Of a DNA stretch of 64,000 nucleotides, positions 30,322-41,244 are shown piece after piece; within the stretch, counting starts at the first letter, position 1, and each line of letters opens with the position of its first letter. Made by a program: the position numbers and the translations under genes. Location of the stretch: assembly GCA_037127315.1 (NCBI GenBank), contig JBBBDQ010001186.1, positions 3,297,501-3,361,500 on the forward strand, given 5' to 3'. The notes under the pieces were generated by a model, which had not been told where the DNA came from, did no database searches, and saw only the letters and a list, made by a program, of their open reading frames with translations. Origin of the DNA: Ascarosepion bandense. Its lineage: Eukaryota > Mollusca > Cephalopoda > Sepiida > Sepiidae.

Positions 30322-31100
30322 TCTTTTTCAATCGTTTCACCCAAAGCAAGGCAGTATCGCCACTGATGTGCAGCGGAAGGCAACATGAGAGTTAAAGTTT
30401 TAGGAAAAGATTGAAGACAAAGACGAACCAGCTACAGGGGTGGGGGTGAAAGAGAAAGAGAAAGAGAAGGATGTGAACACAGGAGTGAAGACGGTTACGA
30501 AGTTAGTGAGAAAAAAAAAGAACAAGACACACGGGATGATGTGGAAAGGGCTGGAGTTAAGTTAAGTGGATAAGAGATATGAAGTGACTTTGCTTTTAAA
30601 TTCTTGGGGGTTGTAACCGTCAGGAAAGGAAATATTTGGAAGGGAGTTTCACAGGCGGCAAGCGCGATTAAAGAAGCTACTGGAGTAGAATTGTCGCCTG
30701 CATTTGTTTGATCTAACTGTAAAAGGGTGGGACCTTGATGCCAGTCTGGTTGCCCGATTAAATTCTTGTGGAGGGGGCACCAGTGACCAGAGTTCTTTGG
30801 AGCAGAAGCCATTAAAATATTTTTAGAGGAGACAGAGAGAAACCACATCCCGCTGATGAGAAAGTGGCTTGCTCGGGGTGATATGATTAAAAAAAAAAAA
30901 GACGGATTAAGACGGAAAAACAACCTGGCTCGACACAGTGACCCAACCTTCCTAGCAATGAATTTAGCTATTCATTCAATGTAATGATTCTACTTGAGGT
31001 CAGAAGAAAGGGTAAAACCGAGGAGGCGCAGTGTTTTGCTTTCAGGAGACTTGCTTGGTTCATGTTTATGGGTGGCAGGAGAGATTGGAACTATATAAGC
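30322..31100 (-). mobile_element. LINE-A copy, 5'-truncated
   Basis: Reversed 3' end tttttcaatcgtttcaccca, UTR and ORF2 C-terminal sequence with many stops. It reaches further 5' than most, to the region like 37160-37210 of the longest copy. Confidence 0.75.
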
Positions 31101-31109
31101 CTGCCATTG

Positions 31110-31215
31110 GTGTTACATTCAATAACGCTGTCATATCTGGTCTAGTGCTTCTGTTATTCCTCAAGAAGTTCCTGTCAAAATCTAAAGAAGAATTTGCAAT
31201 GATATCGGTCATAGC
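31110..31215 (+). mobile_element. LINE-A fragment in opposite orientation
   Basis: ttacattcaataacgctgtc atatctggtctagtgcttct is the ORF2 segment before the C-terminal block; it abuts the minus-strand copy at its 5' edge. Confidence 0.5.
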
Positions 31216-31759
31216 ATGGCATCTCGGATTCAGTTACTTTACTGCAATTTAGTTTTTCAGTCTCTCTTCTAAAAAAGTAAAGAATAATTTTCCATGGCAG
31301 TTGTTCTGCTGACGTTCCCTCGATGGTATTTCTAAGTTACAAGTAGATGGCAGTACCAGACTGGCCGATTGCTCCCAGTATTTTCCTGTAAAAATTGCTA
31401 GGTGTACCATAAGTTGTATTCTAATAGTTTCTTCTCTCACTTTGCACCTGTAGTTTCTTGCTCTTCTGTCAACGACAGGCTACAAAAATTCAAATGTAAT
31501 GTAATTCTAGTTCCTTGAGCACTGCTATTTTGTTGCCATTTCTTCTCAACAACATTTTATCAGTTTCCTAAACTGCCAGTAAACCCACATACATCGTAGT
31601 GGCTTTATCATCTTTCTTTAGTGGATTTATCACCTTTCTTGCGGAAATAAAGCCATAATCTATATTATAGATAAATAGATAGATAATTTTGGAAATTAAA
31701 TAAAAAAAATGTAATTCTTTTTTATTTGTTAATTTTTTTTATCGACACTAACTGGGTAG

Positions 31760-31930
31760 AAAGAAAGAATGGAGAAACAAAAATCAAATACTTTATTCAG
31801 GGAAAGAGTTAAGATAGAAAAAAATCAGCGTGAAAAAAGAAAACAAAAAGTGGGGAGAAAGACTAAAAATAAAAAATCGAAAACGAAACCCAAGAGAAAG
31901 AAAGAAAGAAAGAAAAACAGAAAGAAAAAC

Positions 31931-31965
<35 letters not shown>

Positions 31966-32024
31966 AAAAGAATATTATACAGAAAGAATAAAAAAACAAA
32001 AATCAAATGCTGTATTAAGGGAAA

Positions 32025-32065
<41 letters not shown>

Positions 32066-32356
32066 AATCAGCGTGAAAAAAGAAAACAAAAAAGGGAAAA
32101 AAGACTAAAAATAAAAATCGAAAACGAAACTCAAGAGAAAGAAAGAAAGAAAAACAGAAAGAAAGAATGAAAGAAAGGAAGGAAGGAAGAAAGAAATGCA
32201 ACAAAGATGAGAAAGTTTGCAAAGATAAAGCAACTACGACATAATAAGAAAGAAAAAGGGAAAGAAAGGAAAATACAGAAAGAAAGAAGGAATGAGAGAT
32301 AAAGAAAGAAAAATACTATCAAAAATGAAAGAATTATAAAGAATTACTAAACGAAA

Positions 32357-32387
<31 letters not shown>

Positions 32388-32960
32388 AGAAAGAAAGAAA
32401 AGAGAAATTCAGCAAGCAAAAAAACAAAAAAAAACGAAGAAAGGAAATGTAAGCCAGAAAGAAAGAGAAAGTAAGCAAAAAAAGCGAAAGAAAGAAAATG
32501 TAGTCCGGAACGGAGAAGAAAGAAAAAAAGAAAAAGTAGAAAGTAAGCAAAGAAAAAAAAAAAGAAACAAAAGCAAGAAAGAAAAATGAAAGCAGTAAAA
32601 GAGAAAGTAAGCAAAAAAAAGAAACAAAAGAAAGAAAGAAAGAAAGAAAAAGTAAAAGAGAAAGTAAGCAAAAAAAAGAAACAAAAGCAAGAAAGAAAGA
32701 AAAAGAAAGTAAAAGAAAGTAAACAAAAAAAGAAACAAAAGCAAGAAAGAAAGAAAGAAAAAAGTAAAAGAGAAAGTAAGCAAAAAAAAAAAGGGAAACA
32801 AAAGCAAGAAAGAAAAAAGCGAAAGGAGAAAATGTAACCAATAAAAAAAACTCAAAAGAACAAAAGAAAAAGAAACAATAGAAAAAGGAAGAAACTCCAG
32901 TCAAAATAAGAAAGGACGAAAAACTAAAGAAAGAAAGAAAAGAAAAAAATCGTGTCGAAA
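31760..32960. repeat. Purine-only block of AAAG-type repeats
   Basis: About 1.2 kb almost entirely of A and G on the plus strand, with gaaagaaagaaagaaa runs, (AAAT)n at 32357-32388 and longer duplicated blocks (for example aatcagcgtgaaaaaagaaa at 31825 and 32067). The Lys/Glu-rich and Phe/Ser-rich ORFs here are composition artefacts. Confidence 0.9.
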
Positions 32961-32964
32961 AGAA

Positions 32965-33685
32965 GGAAAAAAAGATAATAAAGAACAGCTGTAGAGCATA
33001 AAGATAGCAGCCGGTGATGAAAGAAACAGAAACGAGTTCAAATAATTACATAAACATCGAAGTAGATTTAATGATTAAAAGAAAATAACTTCTCGATGGC
33101 AACCGACTGATGAAAAGAAAAGAAACTGAAAGAAGCGTTAAAAAAAAAAAAAAAAACACGCCAAAAATTTGTTCTCAAATGATATAACCCAACAACTGAC
33201 CGATTTTCATGGCCGTCTTTCAAGATGAGGATCAGATTAATTTTGTTTTTCTGAATGCTGTTCTAATATATTTCAAAACCTTTCAGAACGTAAACGACCA
33301 TGGTTCTCCATAGCATCCTGTCCTTCATAGTTCTTTATATCCACCTTATCGACTATTTTTGTGTAATTTATGGGACGTAGCTATATATCCTTCTGAATTT
33401 GCACTGATGGCATATGGATCATAATAAATTGCATTTCTTGTTCCAGTGATTTGAAAACGCTACACACATCTTGTCTTATTTCTGGTCTAATTTTGCTACG
33501 AGAGTTATTCATTAGATTGATAATGGTATGTTTGCGTCTTAGGTATGGTGATAGACTGCATTCTGCAGCAAGGATTTTAAGAATCTAGAACCACCTCTTC
33601 ATTCTTATTATTTCCAAGTCTATCAAGGCCGGATTTGTAGCATCGGTTAGGATCTCAGCTATACATTATTTATATTGTTTAGAAA
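32965..33685. other. Unassigned sequence, possibly an old non-LTR 3' region on the minus strand
   Basis: Weak resemblance only; no continuous frame. Confidence 0.3.
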
Positions 33686-33689
33686 GTTG

Positions 33690-33870
33690 TCATCATCTTT
33701 ATTGGCGTATTCACGGCGTTTTGTATGCTCCAACCTTTTTCAGGTGCTTGGAAGATTCTCAAGGGCATATGTCCCAATAGATAAATGAATGTGACAATAA
33801 AGATAAGGACAACAGTTCGGGCAATGTAAATAATGTAAATACTACCGCATTGCAGAAGTATAGACAAATA
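33690..33870. repeat. Family-T dispersed repeat, two inverted partial copies
   Basis: catctttattggcgtattca at the left and gataaggacaacagttcggg at the right are opposite-orientation pieces of the repeat seen at 14.95 and 43.15 kb. The hammerhead-like part (cggcgttttgtatgctccaa) is strongly mutated. Confidence 0.5.
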
Positions 33871-34093
33871 CCGGCATTAACATCTGGGGAAGAAAATGTC
33901 CAGCAATACATTTAACAAAAAATGCATTGGAGATGCATTACAAGAAAAACAAAACAAAAAAAAAAGAAGATTTCTGCCAAAATGTTAGCAAATGGAATAG
34001 AATTCAAAGTGATGTAAAATTGTGCTGAACATTAGTTGTGTAAATTATGCTAGACTCTTGCAATGAGAAAATTTTAAACGCTTTTGTATTATT

Positions 34094-34633
34094 GTCAGTC
34101 AGTTAAGTCCCATACGCGATACACGCTTGGGCGATCATGTCTCAAAAGACTGACTGGGCAGAAGATCTATCCTGCTCTTTAACCTACAGCTGAAGTGAGA
34201 AGAAAGGGATTGTATTCATTAGTAATAAGTGGGGGATCAGTTCATTACTTCATAATAATATAAAACTGATCCCCCATTTTATGACCAGTAACAGCCTGAA
34301 TCATGTTTTCAACTATTATATTCAGTCAATCAGTTCAGTGCCATATGTGATACACGCTTGGGCGATCATGTCTCGAAGAAGACATGACTGACTGGGCAGA
34401 AGATTATCCCGCAGTAGGTTGCCATTGCTTTCTGCAATAGACTAGTTGCCAGCCAAGGCTATAGAACCCAATCTGTCTTGTTATTTAACCCATAACTGGA
34501 GGGAAGAGACGGATTAATATCTTTCCCAAGGGTATTTGTGCGTAAGTGAATGCAAGGAATTCAAATGGAATTCGAACTCGGCTCACCAATTTCTCGTTCC
34601 AAGCAGATATCCACTGCACCACAACGCACATAA
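34094..34633 (-). mobile_element. SINE-C dimer
   Basis: Minus strand: tRNA-like head unit (34633-34322), hairpin linker with gtgggggatcagttcattac at 34228-34278, then a truncated second body (34200-34094). Same order as the plus-strand dimers at 44.9 and 54.8 kb. Confidence 0.8.
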
Positions 34634-34689
34634 TACAACATATTATTATAGACAATAAAAATTATCAATGTCATAATTGTGTTATGAGA

Positions 34690-34975
34690 AAGGAGCATAA
34701 GAGAGGCTGCAGGTTAGTGAGATAGGAGATGACTATTGACCTTAAATTTAAATTCTTGGAGATTGTAGCTGTCGAGGAAGCAAGTAAACGAAAACGAATT
34801 CCACAGGCGGAAAGTGCGAGAAAAGAAACTGCCGGAGTAGAATTTGCGTTTACATTTTATTGGTTTTACAGTAAAAGAGTGGGACCTAGTTACTAATCTT
34901 GTGGCTTGAGTAAATTCACATATAGAGGACACCACTGAGCTAAGTTCATCGAAGCAGAAGCCGTGATTCATTGTT
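34690..34975 (-). mobile_element. LINE-A fragment
   Basis: UTR end plus ORF2 C-terminal part (105 codons open at 34714-35031, the last of them non-LINE), cut at the 5' side near 34975. Confidence 0.7.
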
Positions 34976-35033
34976 ATACGTAAAGAGACTATATTGAGGT
35001 TTATATCAAGAGAATTAACAAAGGTTGACACAT

Positions 35034-35034
<1 letters not shown>

Positions 35035-35081
<47 letters not shown>
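35035..35081. repeat. (ATCT)n microsatellite
   Basis: Tetranucleotide run ending at the poly-T of the next LINE-A copy. Confidence 0.95.
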
Positions 35082-35082
<1 letters not shown>

Positions 35083-35465
35083 TTTTTATAATCATATTGC
35101 CCCAAGCAAGGCATTTTACTGCCACTTTTTTGCAGGGGGTTACATAGGAAAGAAAGTTATAAAAAAGAGTAACAGGTTATAGGGGGTGTCAGGAAGTGAG
35201 TAAGAGAAGGATGAGAATACTGATGGGAGTGGAATGGACAGAGAAAGGATCACGAGAGAGAGGATGCAGATTAATGAGATAGGAAATGACTATTGACTTT
35301 GCATTTAAATTCTTGGGGATTGTAGCTGTCTGGGAAGCAAGTAAATGGAAGCGAATTCAACAGGCTGGAGATGCGAGAAAAGAAACTACTGGAGTAGAAT
35401 TTACGTTTACATTTTATTGACTTCAAAGTAAAATGATGGGACCTAGTTGCTAACCTTGTGGCTGC
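35082..35465 (-). mobile_element. LINE-A copy, 5' end joined to LINE-B
   Basis: Reversed 3' end ttttataatcatattgcccc, UTR and ORF2 C-terminal sequence. It stops at ctaaccttgtggct, immediately followed by LINE-B sequence gcggatatcatggatcgagc. Confidence 0.75.
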
Positions 35466-35789
35466 GGATATCATGGATCGAGCACATGAGCAATGATGAG
35501 GTTTTGGAAAGGATGGAAACAAAAAGAAAATTAATGTCGGGCATCAGGAAGAGACAACTAAAGTTCCTGGGACATGCAATGAGGAAGGAGGGCTTGGAGA
35601 AACTGATACTAACAGGCCAGATAGAGGGGGAAAAAAAGAGACAGGGGAAAGCAGCGAATAACATATTTGAAGGACTTGAGCAGGTGAATGACATAACGGG
35701 GGTTGAGTGGTGTTACAGGAGAAGGCGTGCTAAGTGCCACCATGGAAAAGACAAGGCACATAGAAGAAGAAGAAGAAGAAGAAGAAGAA

Positions 35790-35821
<32 letters not shown>

Positions 35822-36115
35822 AGAAGAAGACTTTTGTTGATCTGCTATGAACAAAAGATATTTCTATGGGACAAATTTCCTGGAACATGTAATGAGAGAA
35901 AAAGGCTTAGGGAATCTTATATTAATAGGTCAGATAGATGAAAGGAAAGACGGGAAATCACAGGGTGAAATACTTGACAGGCTTAAGCAAATGGATGGCA
36001 GAGCTGGGTTTGGTTGGAGTAACATGAGAAATCGTGCTCAGGGCAACCAAGGATAAGAAGATGTGGAGGTCCGTGATCGCCTACGTCCTAATGAGGTGCG
36101 GTACTTAAGAGAAGC
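35464..36115 (+). pseudogene. Two LINE-B 3' ends in tandem, separated by (GAA)n
   Basis: First copy: open from 35447 into WIEHMSNDEVLERMETKRKL, LKFLGHAMRKEGLEKLILTG, ending in the (GAA)n tail at 35761-35829. Second, more diverged copy: 35847-36056 (FLEHVMREKGLGNLILIGQI), with its own 3' end near 36110. These encode the last part of a non-LTR ORF2 beyond the RT domain. Neither can be functional. Confidence 0.75.
35761..35829. repeat. (GAA)n microsatellite, LINE-B 3' tail
   Basis: Follows aaggcacatagaag, where other LINE-B copies (12340, 60405) also end in GAA-type runs. Confidence 0.9.
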
Positions 36116-36188
36116 GGATAATTATTATACGATACTACTACCTGTTCTAGATTCTAGATAATTTTTTTCACTATCGCTTGAGGAATCC

Positions 36189-36230
<42 letters not shown>

Positions 36231-36241
36231 CTGTTCCTCCA

Positions 36242-36298
<57 letters not shown>

Positions 36299-36333
36299 CA
36301 GCTGTTCAAATCTGTTTAAACTGTTTAAACTGT

Positions 36334-36369
<36 letters not shown>

Positions 36370-36372
36370 TTT
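36189..36372. repeat. (ATCT)n microsatellites in three blocks plus poly-T
   Basis: Runs at 36189-36229, 36242-36298 and 36336-36367; ctgttcctccat lies between the first two. Confidence 0.95.
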
Positions 36373-37425
36373 TTTTTTTTTTAATCATTTCACCCCGAGC
36401 AAGGCAGAAATGCCACTGATGTGCAGGGGGTTACATAAATGTAAAAAGATTAATTAGAAAAGAGTGAGGAGTACAAGCTAGTTAGAAAGGAACAATAGAA
36501 AGCTGAGAAAGCAGGTGCGATGACAGATGTATAGGTGGAGAGAAAGGGAAGGTTATACGGGGGTGGGGAGAGAGCTAGAGGCCTGTGGTTAGTAGATGAG
36601 TATTGACTTTGCATTTAAATTTCTGGAGGTTGTAGCCGTCAGGAAAGCAAGAATACGGGAGTGAGTTCCACAGGCAGGAAGTGCGAAAGAGGAAGCTGCA
36701 GAAGTAGACTTGTCGTCTGCATTTGGCTAACCTGACCTTGAATGGGTGGGACCCAGTTGCCAGTCTGGTTGCACGGGTAAACACCTGTTGAGGAGGCATC
36801 AGTGACTTAAGCTCATCCGAGCAGAAGCCATGAAAGTATTTATAGAAGAGACAGAGGGAGGCCACATTTCGACGATGGGAAAGTGGCTGCAGTCGAGTCG
36901 CCAGATCAGTACCTATCACATTACAGACTCTCCTTTGGAGCTTGTCAAGAACACTGAGGAGAACGGCAGGGGCACCTGACCATAAATGGCAGCAGTACTC
37001 CATGCACGGACGGATGGTTGACTTGTATATATGCAGGATGGATTCAGGTGGAAAAAACATCCTGGATCGACATAGTGACCCAATCTTCTTAGCAGTAGAT
37101 TTTGCTATGGATTCAATATCGTGGTTCCATTTGAGGTCTGAGGACAGGGTAAGTCCGAGGAGGCGTAGTGTATTACTCTCCGGGAGAATCATCTGGTCCA
37201 TGCTGATGGGAGGCAGAAGAGGTTGCCTGTAATGGTTGACAGACAAGAGCTTGGTCTTAGAGGAATTGAAGTTGACAAGCCACTTCTTGCCCCAGTTCAC
37301 CACAGAGTGTAGATCCTGCTCAAGGTCAGCAGCAAGATTATGTCTGTCCGCCACGACAGGTTTCTTACTGGAGCGGGAGTATATTGTAGTGTTATCTGCG
37401 TAGATGCCTACTTGGGACTTGATCT
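36373..37425 (-). mobile_element. Longest LINE-A copy, still 5'-truncated
   Basis: Reversed 3' end ttaatcatttcaccccgagc after poly-T. It extends to the RT active-site region at about 37425. The sequence atctctgttcctccatatct stands at both sides (36224 and 37421), so the flanks are direct repeats. Confidence 0.85.
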
Positions 37426-37427
37426 CT
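36575..37427 (-). pseudogene. LINE-A ORF2 C-terminal part including the RT active-site region
   Basis: The frame is open from about 37427, before the GTG at 37354. It begins QVGIYADNTTIYS, the RT motif C, where the second catalytic Asp of YADD is Asn. Next comes WGKKWLVNFNSSKTKLLSV, LRLLGLTLSSDLKWNHDI, YKSTIRPCMEYCCHLWSGAP, LCLFYKYFHGFCSDELKSLM and the C-terminal FKCKVNTHLL. Upstream endonuclease and most of the RT are absent, so this is a remnant. It gives the best reference for all other LINE-A fragments in the window. The clade is not settled by eye; it reads as a jockey/CR1-type non-LTR element. Confidence 0.85.
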
Positions 37428-37435
37428 GTTCCTCC

Positions 37436-37436
37436 A

Positions 37437-37520
<84 letters not shown>
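37436..37520. repeat. (ATCT)n then (GA)n microsatellites
   Basis: ATCT to 37481, then GA to 37520. Confidence 0.95.
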
Positions 37521-37524
<4 letters not shown>

Positions 37525-37532
37525 TATATAAA

Positions 37533-37892
37533 CTACCGGCCAGTGTCTTTAAAAAAATCTATGTATTTCTTACTATTTTTAATATTTATTGCCAAGTGAA
37601 TAATTGTAAATGAAAATAGAATGGTTCTTTTGTTAATACTGCACAATAACATGTGCATCAAATGAATTTATAAATATTTAATAATTTCCTATATTGCAAT
37701 TTCATCATTGAAAGAATGAAGAAAATTTAGGGCGATTCGGATGAGTTCATCTTTGCTTCCTTGTCTTGTAAAATTTTGCAAAGTAATAATAACAAAAGAA
37801 CCATTCTATTTTCATTTAGGATTATCCTTAAAAATAGCATGAAAAACATTTCTTTTTAAAAAATGAGATGGCCTAATAATTATGTCCGGTAG
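37533..37892. mobile_element. MITE copy 2 (same family as 3600-3968)
   Basis: Opposite orientation to copy 1. The right end keeps the long inverted repeat (ggcctaataattatgtccgg); the left end is shortened to ctaccggccagtg. Confidence 0.75.
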
Positions 37893-38099
37893 AGTAAATA
37901 TATATGGGAAAGTTATGATTATTCTATTCCTTGAGCACCTGATCATTTGGTCAGATATGGTTTAGTGGGTAGGACTGAGAACTTTTCAGTACCCCTCCTA
38001 TCTACTCAGGGTGTATCAGGTAATAGGAACCAAATCATCATATACAGGCAAACTGTCATTAAATTAAAAAAAATACGAGTATATTTTTTTAAGTAACTA

Positions 38100-38580
38100 T
38101 ACATATGTTCAATTTATAAAAGCAGAAATAATGTTTATTCAATAAACCTGCCCCTAGACTATATGGCTTCAAAAGCGATTCTACAAAAAGATTCCAGTGC
38201 ATTTTGGCCACTTCATCTACAATGAAGGCTTTTAACAAAAGCATCTTATTGTGGGTCTGCTTCTCGGTGACGCCCTAGATATAGTTGTCCAGAATATTCA
38301 TAACAGGAGAGCTAGTAGATCACACGCATTGGGTGGCATAATTGTGCAAATTCGCTGCAACCCCATCCTGGGTCACACGCACCAGTACTACTGAAAAATG
38401 TTCGACCATCACTTCCATCATGGGCGTGTCCAGTGAGTGTGGGAATCGCGATGCAAGCAGCAGTTCAAACCCGGGGGTGACTTTTTCTGTTTCTGTTGAC
38501 TTGCATCTATTTTGGTCTATTTCAAGAGACAACACGAAAAGCAAACATTGGTTTCACCCCAAGGACTTTCACTGACTTTG
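38100..38580 (-). pseudogene. Mariner-type transposase C-terminal relic
   Basis: On the minus strand, with frame changes, a PPNA...LNPLDYY...VVER-like order is followed by NTKDSLL-like sequence, as in the last third of IS630/mariner transposases. Stops are frequent. The 74-codon ORF at 38320 is in another frame and is not real. Confidence 0.4.
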
Positions 38581-38749
38581 AAGACAAATTTTCATTCACC
38601 TAGAACTACTCGGAACAGGCACAAGAGAATGCCACAATAAGGGGAGGACACCATTATACTAATTAAGTGAAGCAGCTGATTCTGTTCCCTTTCTTTCAAC
38701 ATACTGTCAGTTTTAAACCAACTGAAGTGCGTAATAAGTATAATTTTAT

Positions 38750-39330
38750 GTAGGAGGAAAGATTAAATGTTTGTATTTAAGGTAATAGGTGAATAGGTAA
38801 TAGGTGTGTTTGCATTTAAGATAATAGGTAAATTTTAATGTGTTTATTTAAGAACAGTTTTTATAATTAATCTAATGTTCTATATTTGACCTTACTTTAG
38901 AATTTAGGAAATCGATTCTTTCTATAGAATTTTTAATTTAAAAAAAATATTTTTTTTTAAAATTAGATCACAGTTTGTGGTGTATGTAGGAATTTTGTTA
39001 GTACAGTGAAGGTGTATCCTTTCTAGGGGGTCCTAGCTCTGGTTTATGTAGTATTTTTTAGCATGATTGTAAGGTTAGTTCTTTAGTGTGCTTGCTTTTT
39101 ACTGTGGTTTCATGCCTCTGGTTTAAAAGCTTTACGCACCTGTTACCTACTCACCTATTACCTTAAATTTTTAACATTAAATTTTACCTCTTACATTAAA
39201 TCTTTCCACAAACTGTGCTTTAATTAGAATTTAAAATTTAATAGAAAACATCGATTGCCTAAATCCAAAATTAAGGTTAAATATACAAAATTAGATCAAT
39301 TATAAAAACTCTGCTTAAATATAAAAATAT
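38750..39330. repeat. Rearranged inverted repeat
   Basis: Block A (aggtaataggtgaataggta, 38780) and block B (cagtttttataattaatcta, 38856) on the left both recur in reverse complement on the right (B near 39300, A near 39150). Their order on the right is not the mirror image expected of a simple palindrome. Confidence 0.55.
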
Positions 39331-39600
39331 TCTGTACAAAATAAGGATTCCACCTCCCTACTCTGCTCCTCTAAGAAATTCAAAGGATATAGTCTAGTCG
39401 CAAAATAATAAAAACTTACATTCTAACTGTTAATTGTTAAAACTCCCAGACATTCGTTAATCAACTAATTCCACTACCCACACCACTTTCTTCAGAATTC
39501 AAACGGACAATTCACAAGACTTATTCCCTGAGCACTAACCCCCATCAACATCCCACACACAACTCACCAAATATGCGAAAAGAGGCTTTCCATTCCTGTC

Positions 39601-39700
39601 CACACCACCTAAGGAGACATTGTAGTTTCAATGTCGAAACAAATGTACGATTTGTAGTGGATATATATAAAAATTTTTGTACATGTTCTAAAATATAATT
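39601..39700 (+). repeat. PLE-type terminal repeat fragment
   Basis: Contains tttcaatgtcgaaacaaatg and gtacatgttctaaaatataa, shared with the 25.4-kb palindrome and the 0.4-kb PLE edge. Confidence 0.65.
39605..39661 (+). ncRNA. Hammerhead ribozyme remnant, one core change
   Basis: Core reads CTAAGGA (39609-39615), differing from CTGANGA only at G5. Stem II GACATTG/CAATGTC (7 pairs), GAAA, stem III CAAA/TTTG, GTA and stem I CCAC/GTGG are all in place. Predicted inactive. Confidence 0.65.
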
Positions 39701-39766
39701 TATAATATATATATATATTGTAATTTTGTTATTAAAATGGTTTATAAAAGCATAATATCACTGCAC

Positions 39767-39812
39767 AAATTTTTCATGTTTCAGAACAATACTGTTCTTC
39801 TTCAGAGGATAT
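39767..39812 (-). ncRNA. Hammerhead-like motif with non-permissive cleavage base
   Basis: Core CTGAAGA (position 7 is free), stem II AGAACA/TGTTCT of 6 perfect pairs with GTAT loop, then GAAAC. The expected cleavage triplet reads GTG, and stem I does not form. Predicted inactive. Confidence 0.45.
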
Positions 39813-40049
39813 GTTAAAATAAATGTTGAAAACAATTTTTCCATAACATATCACCTGAAAAAGAATAGTTTTTCCACTTTTTTGTAATATATATATATAA
39901 GTGAATAAAGAAAGAAAAAAGTATTAAAAACGTTCAAAATATTAATTTAAAACTGCTCAATATAGAAATAGAGCTATAAATATTTATTATAAGTTAAAGT
40001 TTACAATATGTACAAAGATAATTTATACATGTTCTAAACTATAACTTAT

Positions 40050-40760
40050 AATCTGTATATATAAAAGGCAAGATGTTTGTGTGTGTCTGTCTATCTGTCT
40101 GTCTGTCTGTCTGTCTGCTTGTCTGTAAGTATGTCCTTTATAGAAATCTTCAATTTTATTAGATTCTCATCAAACTTGACACAAATATTCTTTAGGCTTC
40201 CGGTCAGGTCATGGTCAACTTATTTTTTTCGATTTTCCCTCCGATATCGGAAATCTATACCCCGATATACGACCAGGTCTGATCAAGATCGAGATTTCAG
40301 CCCATTCATCGTGGTTCTTGCTACAGAATTTGCTCTAATTTCGTAAAATTATAGTTTTTAGTCTCAAACATTAATAGATCTTCTCAGACGACTGATTTTC
40401 CCCGATAGCGGAAATCGATACCCCCGATATTCTATCGAATCTGATCAAAGACCTATATTGCGCCATCAATATGGTTCATTTTCTTAAATTTTACTCCCGA
40501 TGGGTGACGATAAGTTTTCATGGACTTACTTAGATTAGTTTATCCTTGGAAGACTTATTTGACTCCAATATTGGAAATCGATACCCCGATATTCTATCTG
40601 GTCTGATCAAAATCAGGTTTTCAACCCTTTTATTCTGGTTTTGCTTCGGGTTTGGCTCTAAGTAGGTATAATTGTAGTTCTTAGTCTCAGCCATGATACC
40701 ATTTACTCAGAGGACTTATTTAAATCTTTCATTGCACTCAAGCAACGCTAGGCTATACTG

Positions 40761-40766
<6 letters not shown>
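40050..40766. repeat. Helitron-like dispersed repeat, copy 3
   Basis: Starts at tatatataaaaggcaagatg with a (TCTG)n part, repeats the phrase ttcgggtttggctctaagta, and ends with cactcaagcaacgctaggct then actgctaatatat. This is the longest of the three copies and continues into the (TA)n of 40767-40816. Confidence 0.5.
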
Positions 40767-40817
<51 letters not shown>

Positions 40818-40935
40818 CATAATGATGACCCACGTATACTGTCTTAATATGTATAGGAAAAACTACTAAAAAGTTGTAAGTTTAAAAATGTATTTTTTTG
40901 ACAGTATTTATTTATTTCTATTATTATATATATAT

Positions 40936-40978
40936 ATTTGATATTTCAGACCGGCCTCGGCCTTTCATCAGAAACAAA
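40936..40978 (-). ncRNA. Candidate hammerhead ribozyme, core intact, bulged stem II
   Basis: Minus strand: CTGATGA (40971-40965), stem II AGGCC/GGTCT with one extra A and one G-T pair, GAAA (40947-40944), then TATC giving an A-T in place of the usual closing C-G and C as cleavage base. Stem I is TTT/AAA, extended with a G-T pair. Weaker than the SINE copies. Confidence 0.55.
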
Positions 40979-41049
40979 TAATTTTAAAATTTGAACTAGA
41001 AGCGTTCGTTGTGAGAAACGTCTTTCGCGAGATGTTTACATCAAGTGAT

Positions 41050-41222
41050 GTACAAAGCGATGGAGTTTTTTGAATATTTTTAAACGTAAATCTAACTGTA
41101 ATAATACTTTTAAATGTTGTTTTAAAGAAAACATTTCTAAGTGTATCTAAAAAATGTTTAACTAGTGAAATATTTATAAAGATTCAAAATACCTAAGTTC
41201 CTATTTAACCCTAGCCTATATG
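41050..41222. repeat. Dispersed repeat shared with 59320-59457
   Basis: atttttaaacgtaaatctaa through ataaagattcaaaataccta matches 59325-59450 with about a dozen differences. Class unknown. Confidence 0.7.
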
Positions 41223-41244
41223 TATTTAATTTTAAAATCCAGTT

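Noticed and set aside
31769..32904. Lys/Glu-rich and Phe/Ser-rich ORFs of 63-185 codons
   Set aside because: They arise from the AAAG-type simple repeat, which lacks stops; no family feature and all frames look alike.
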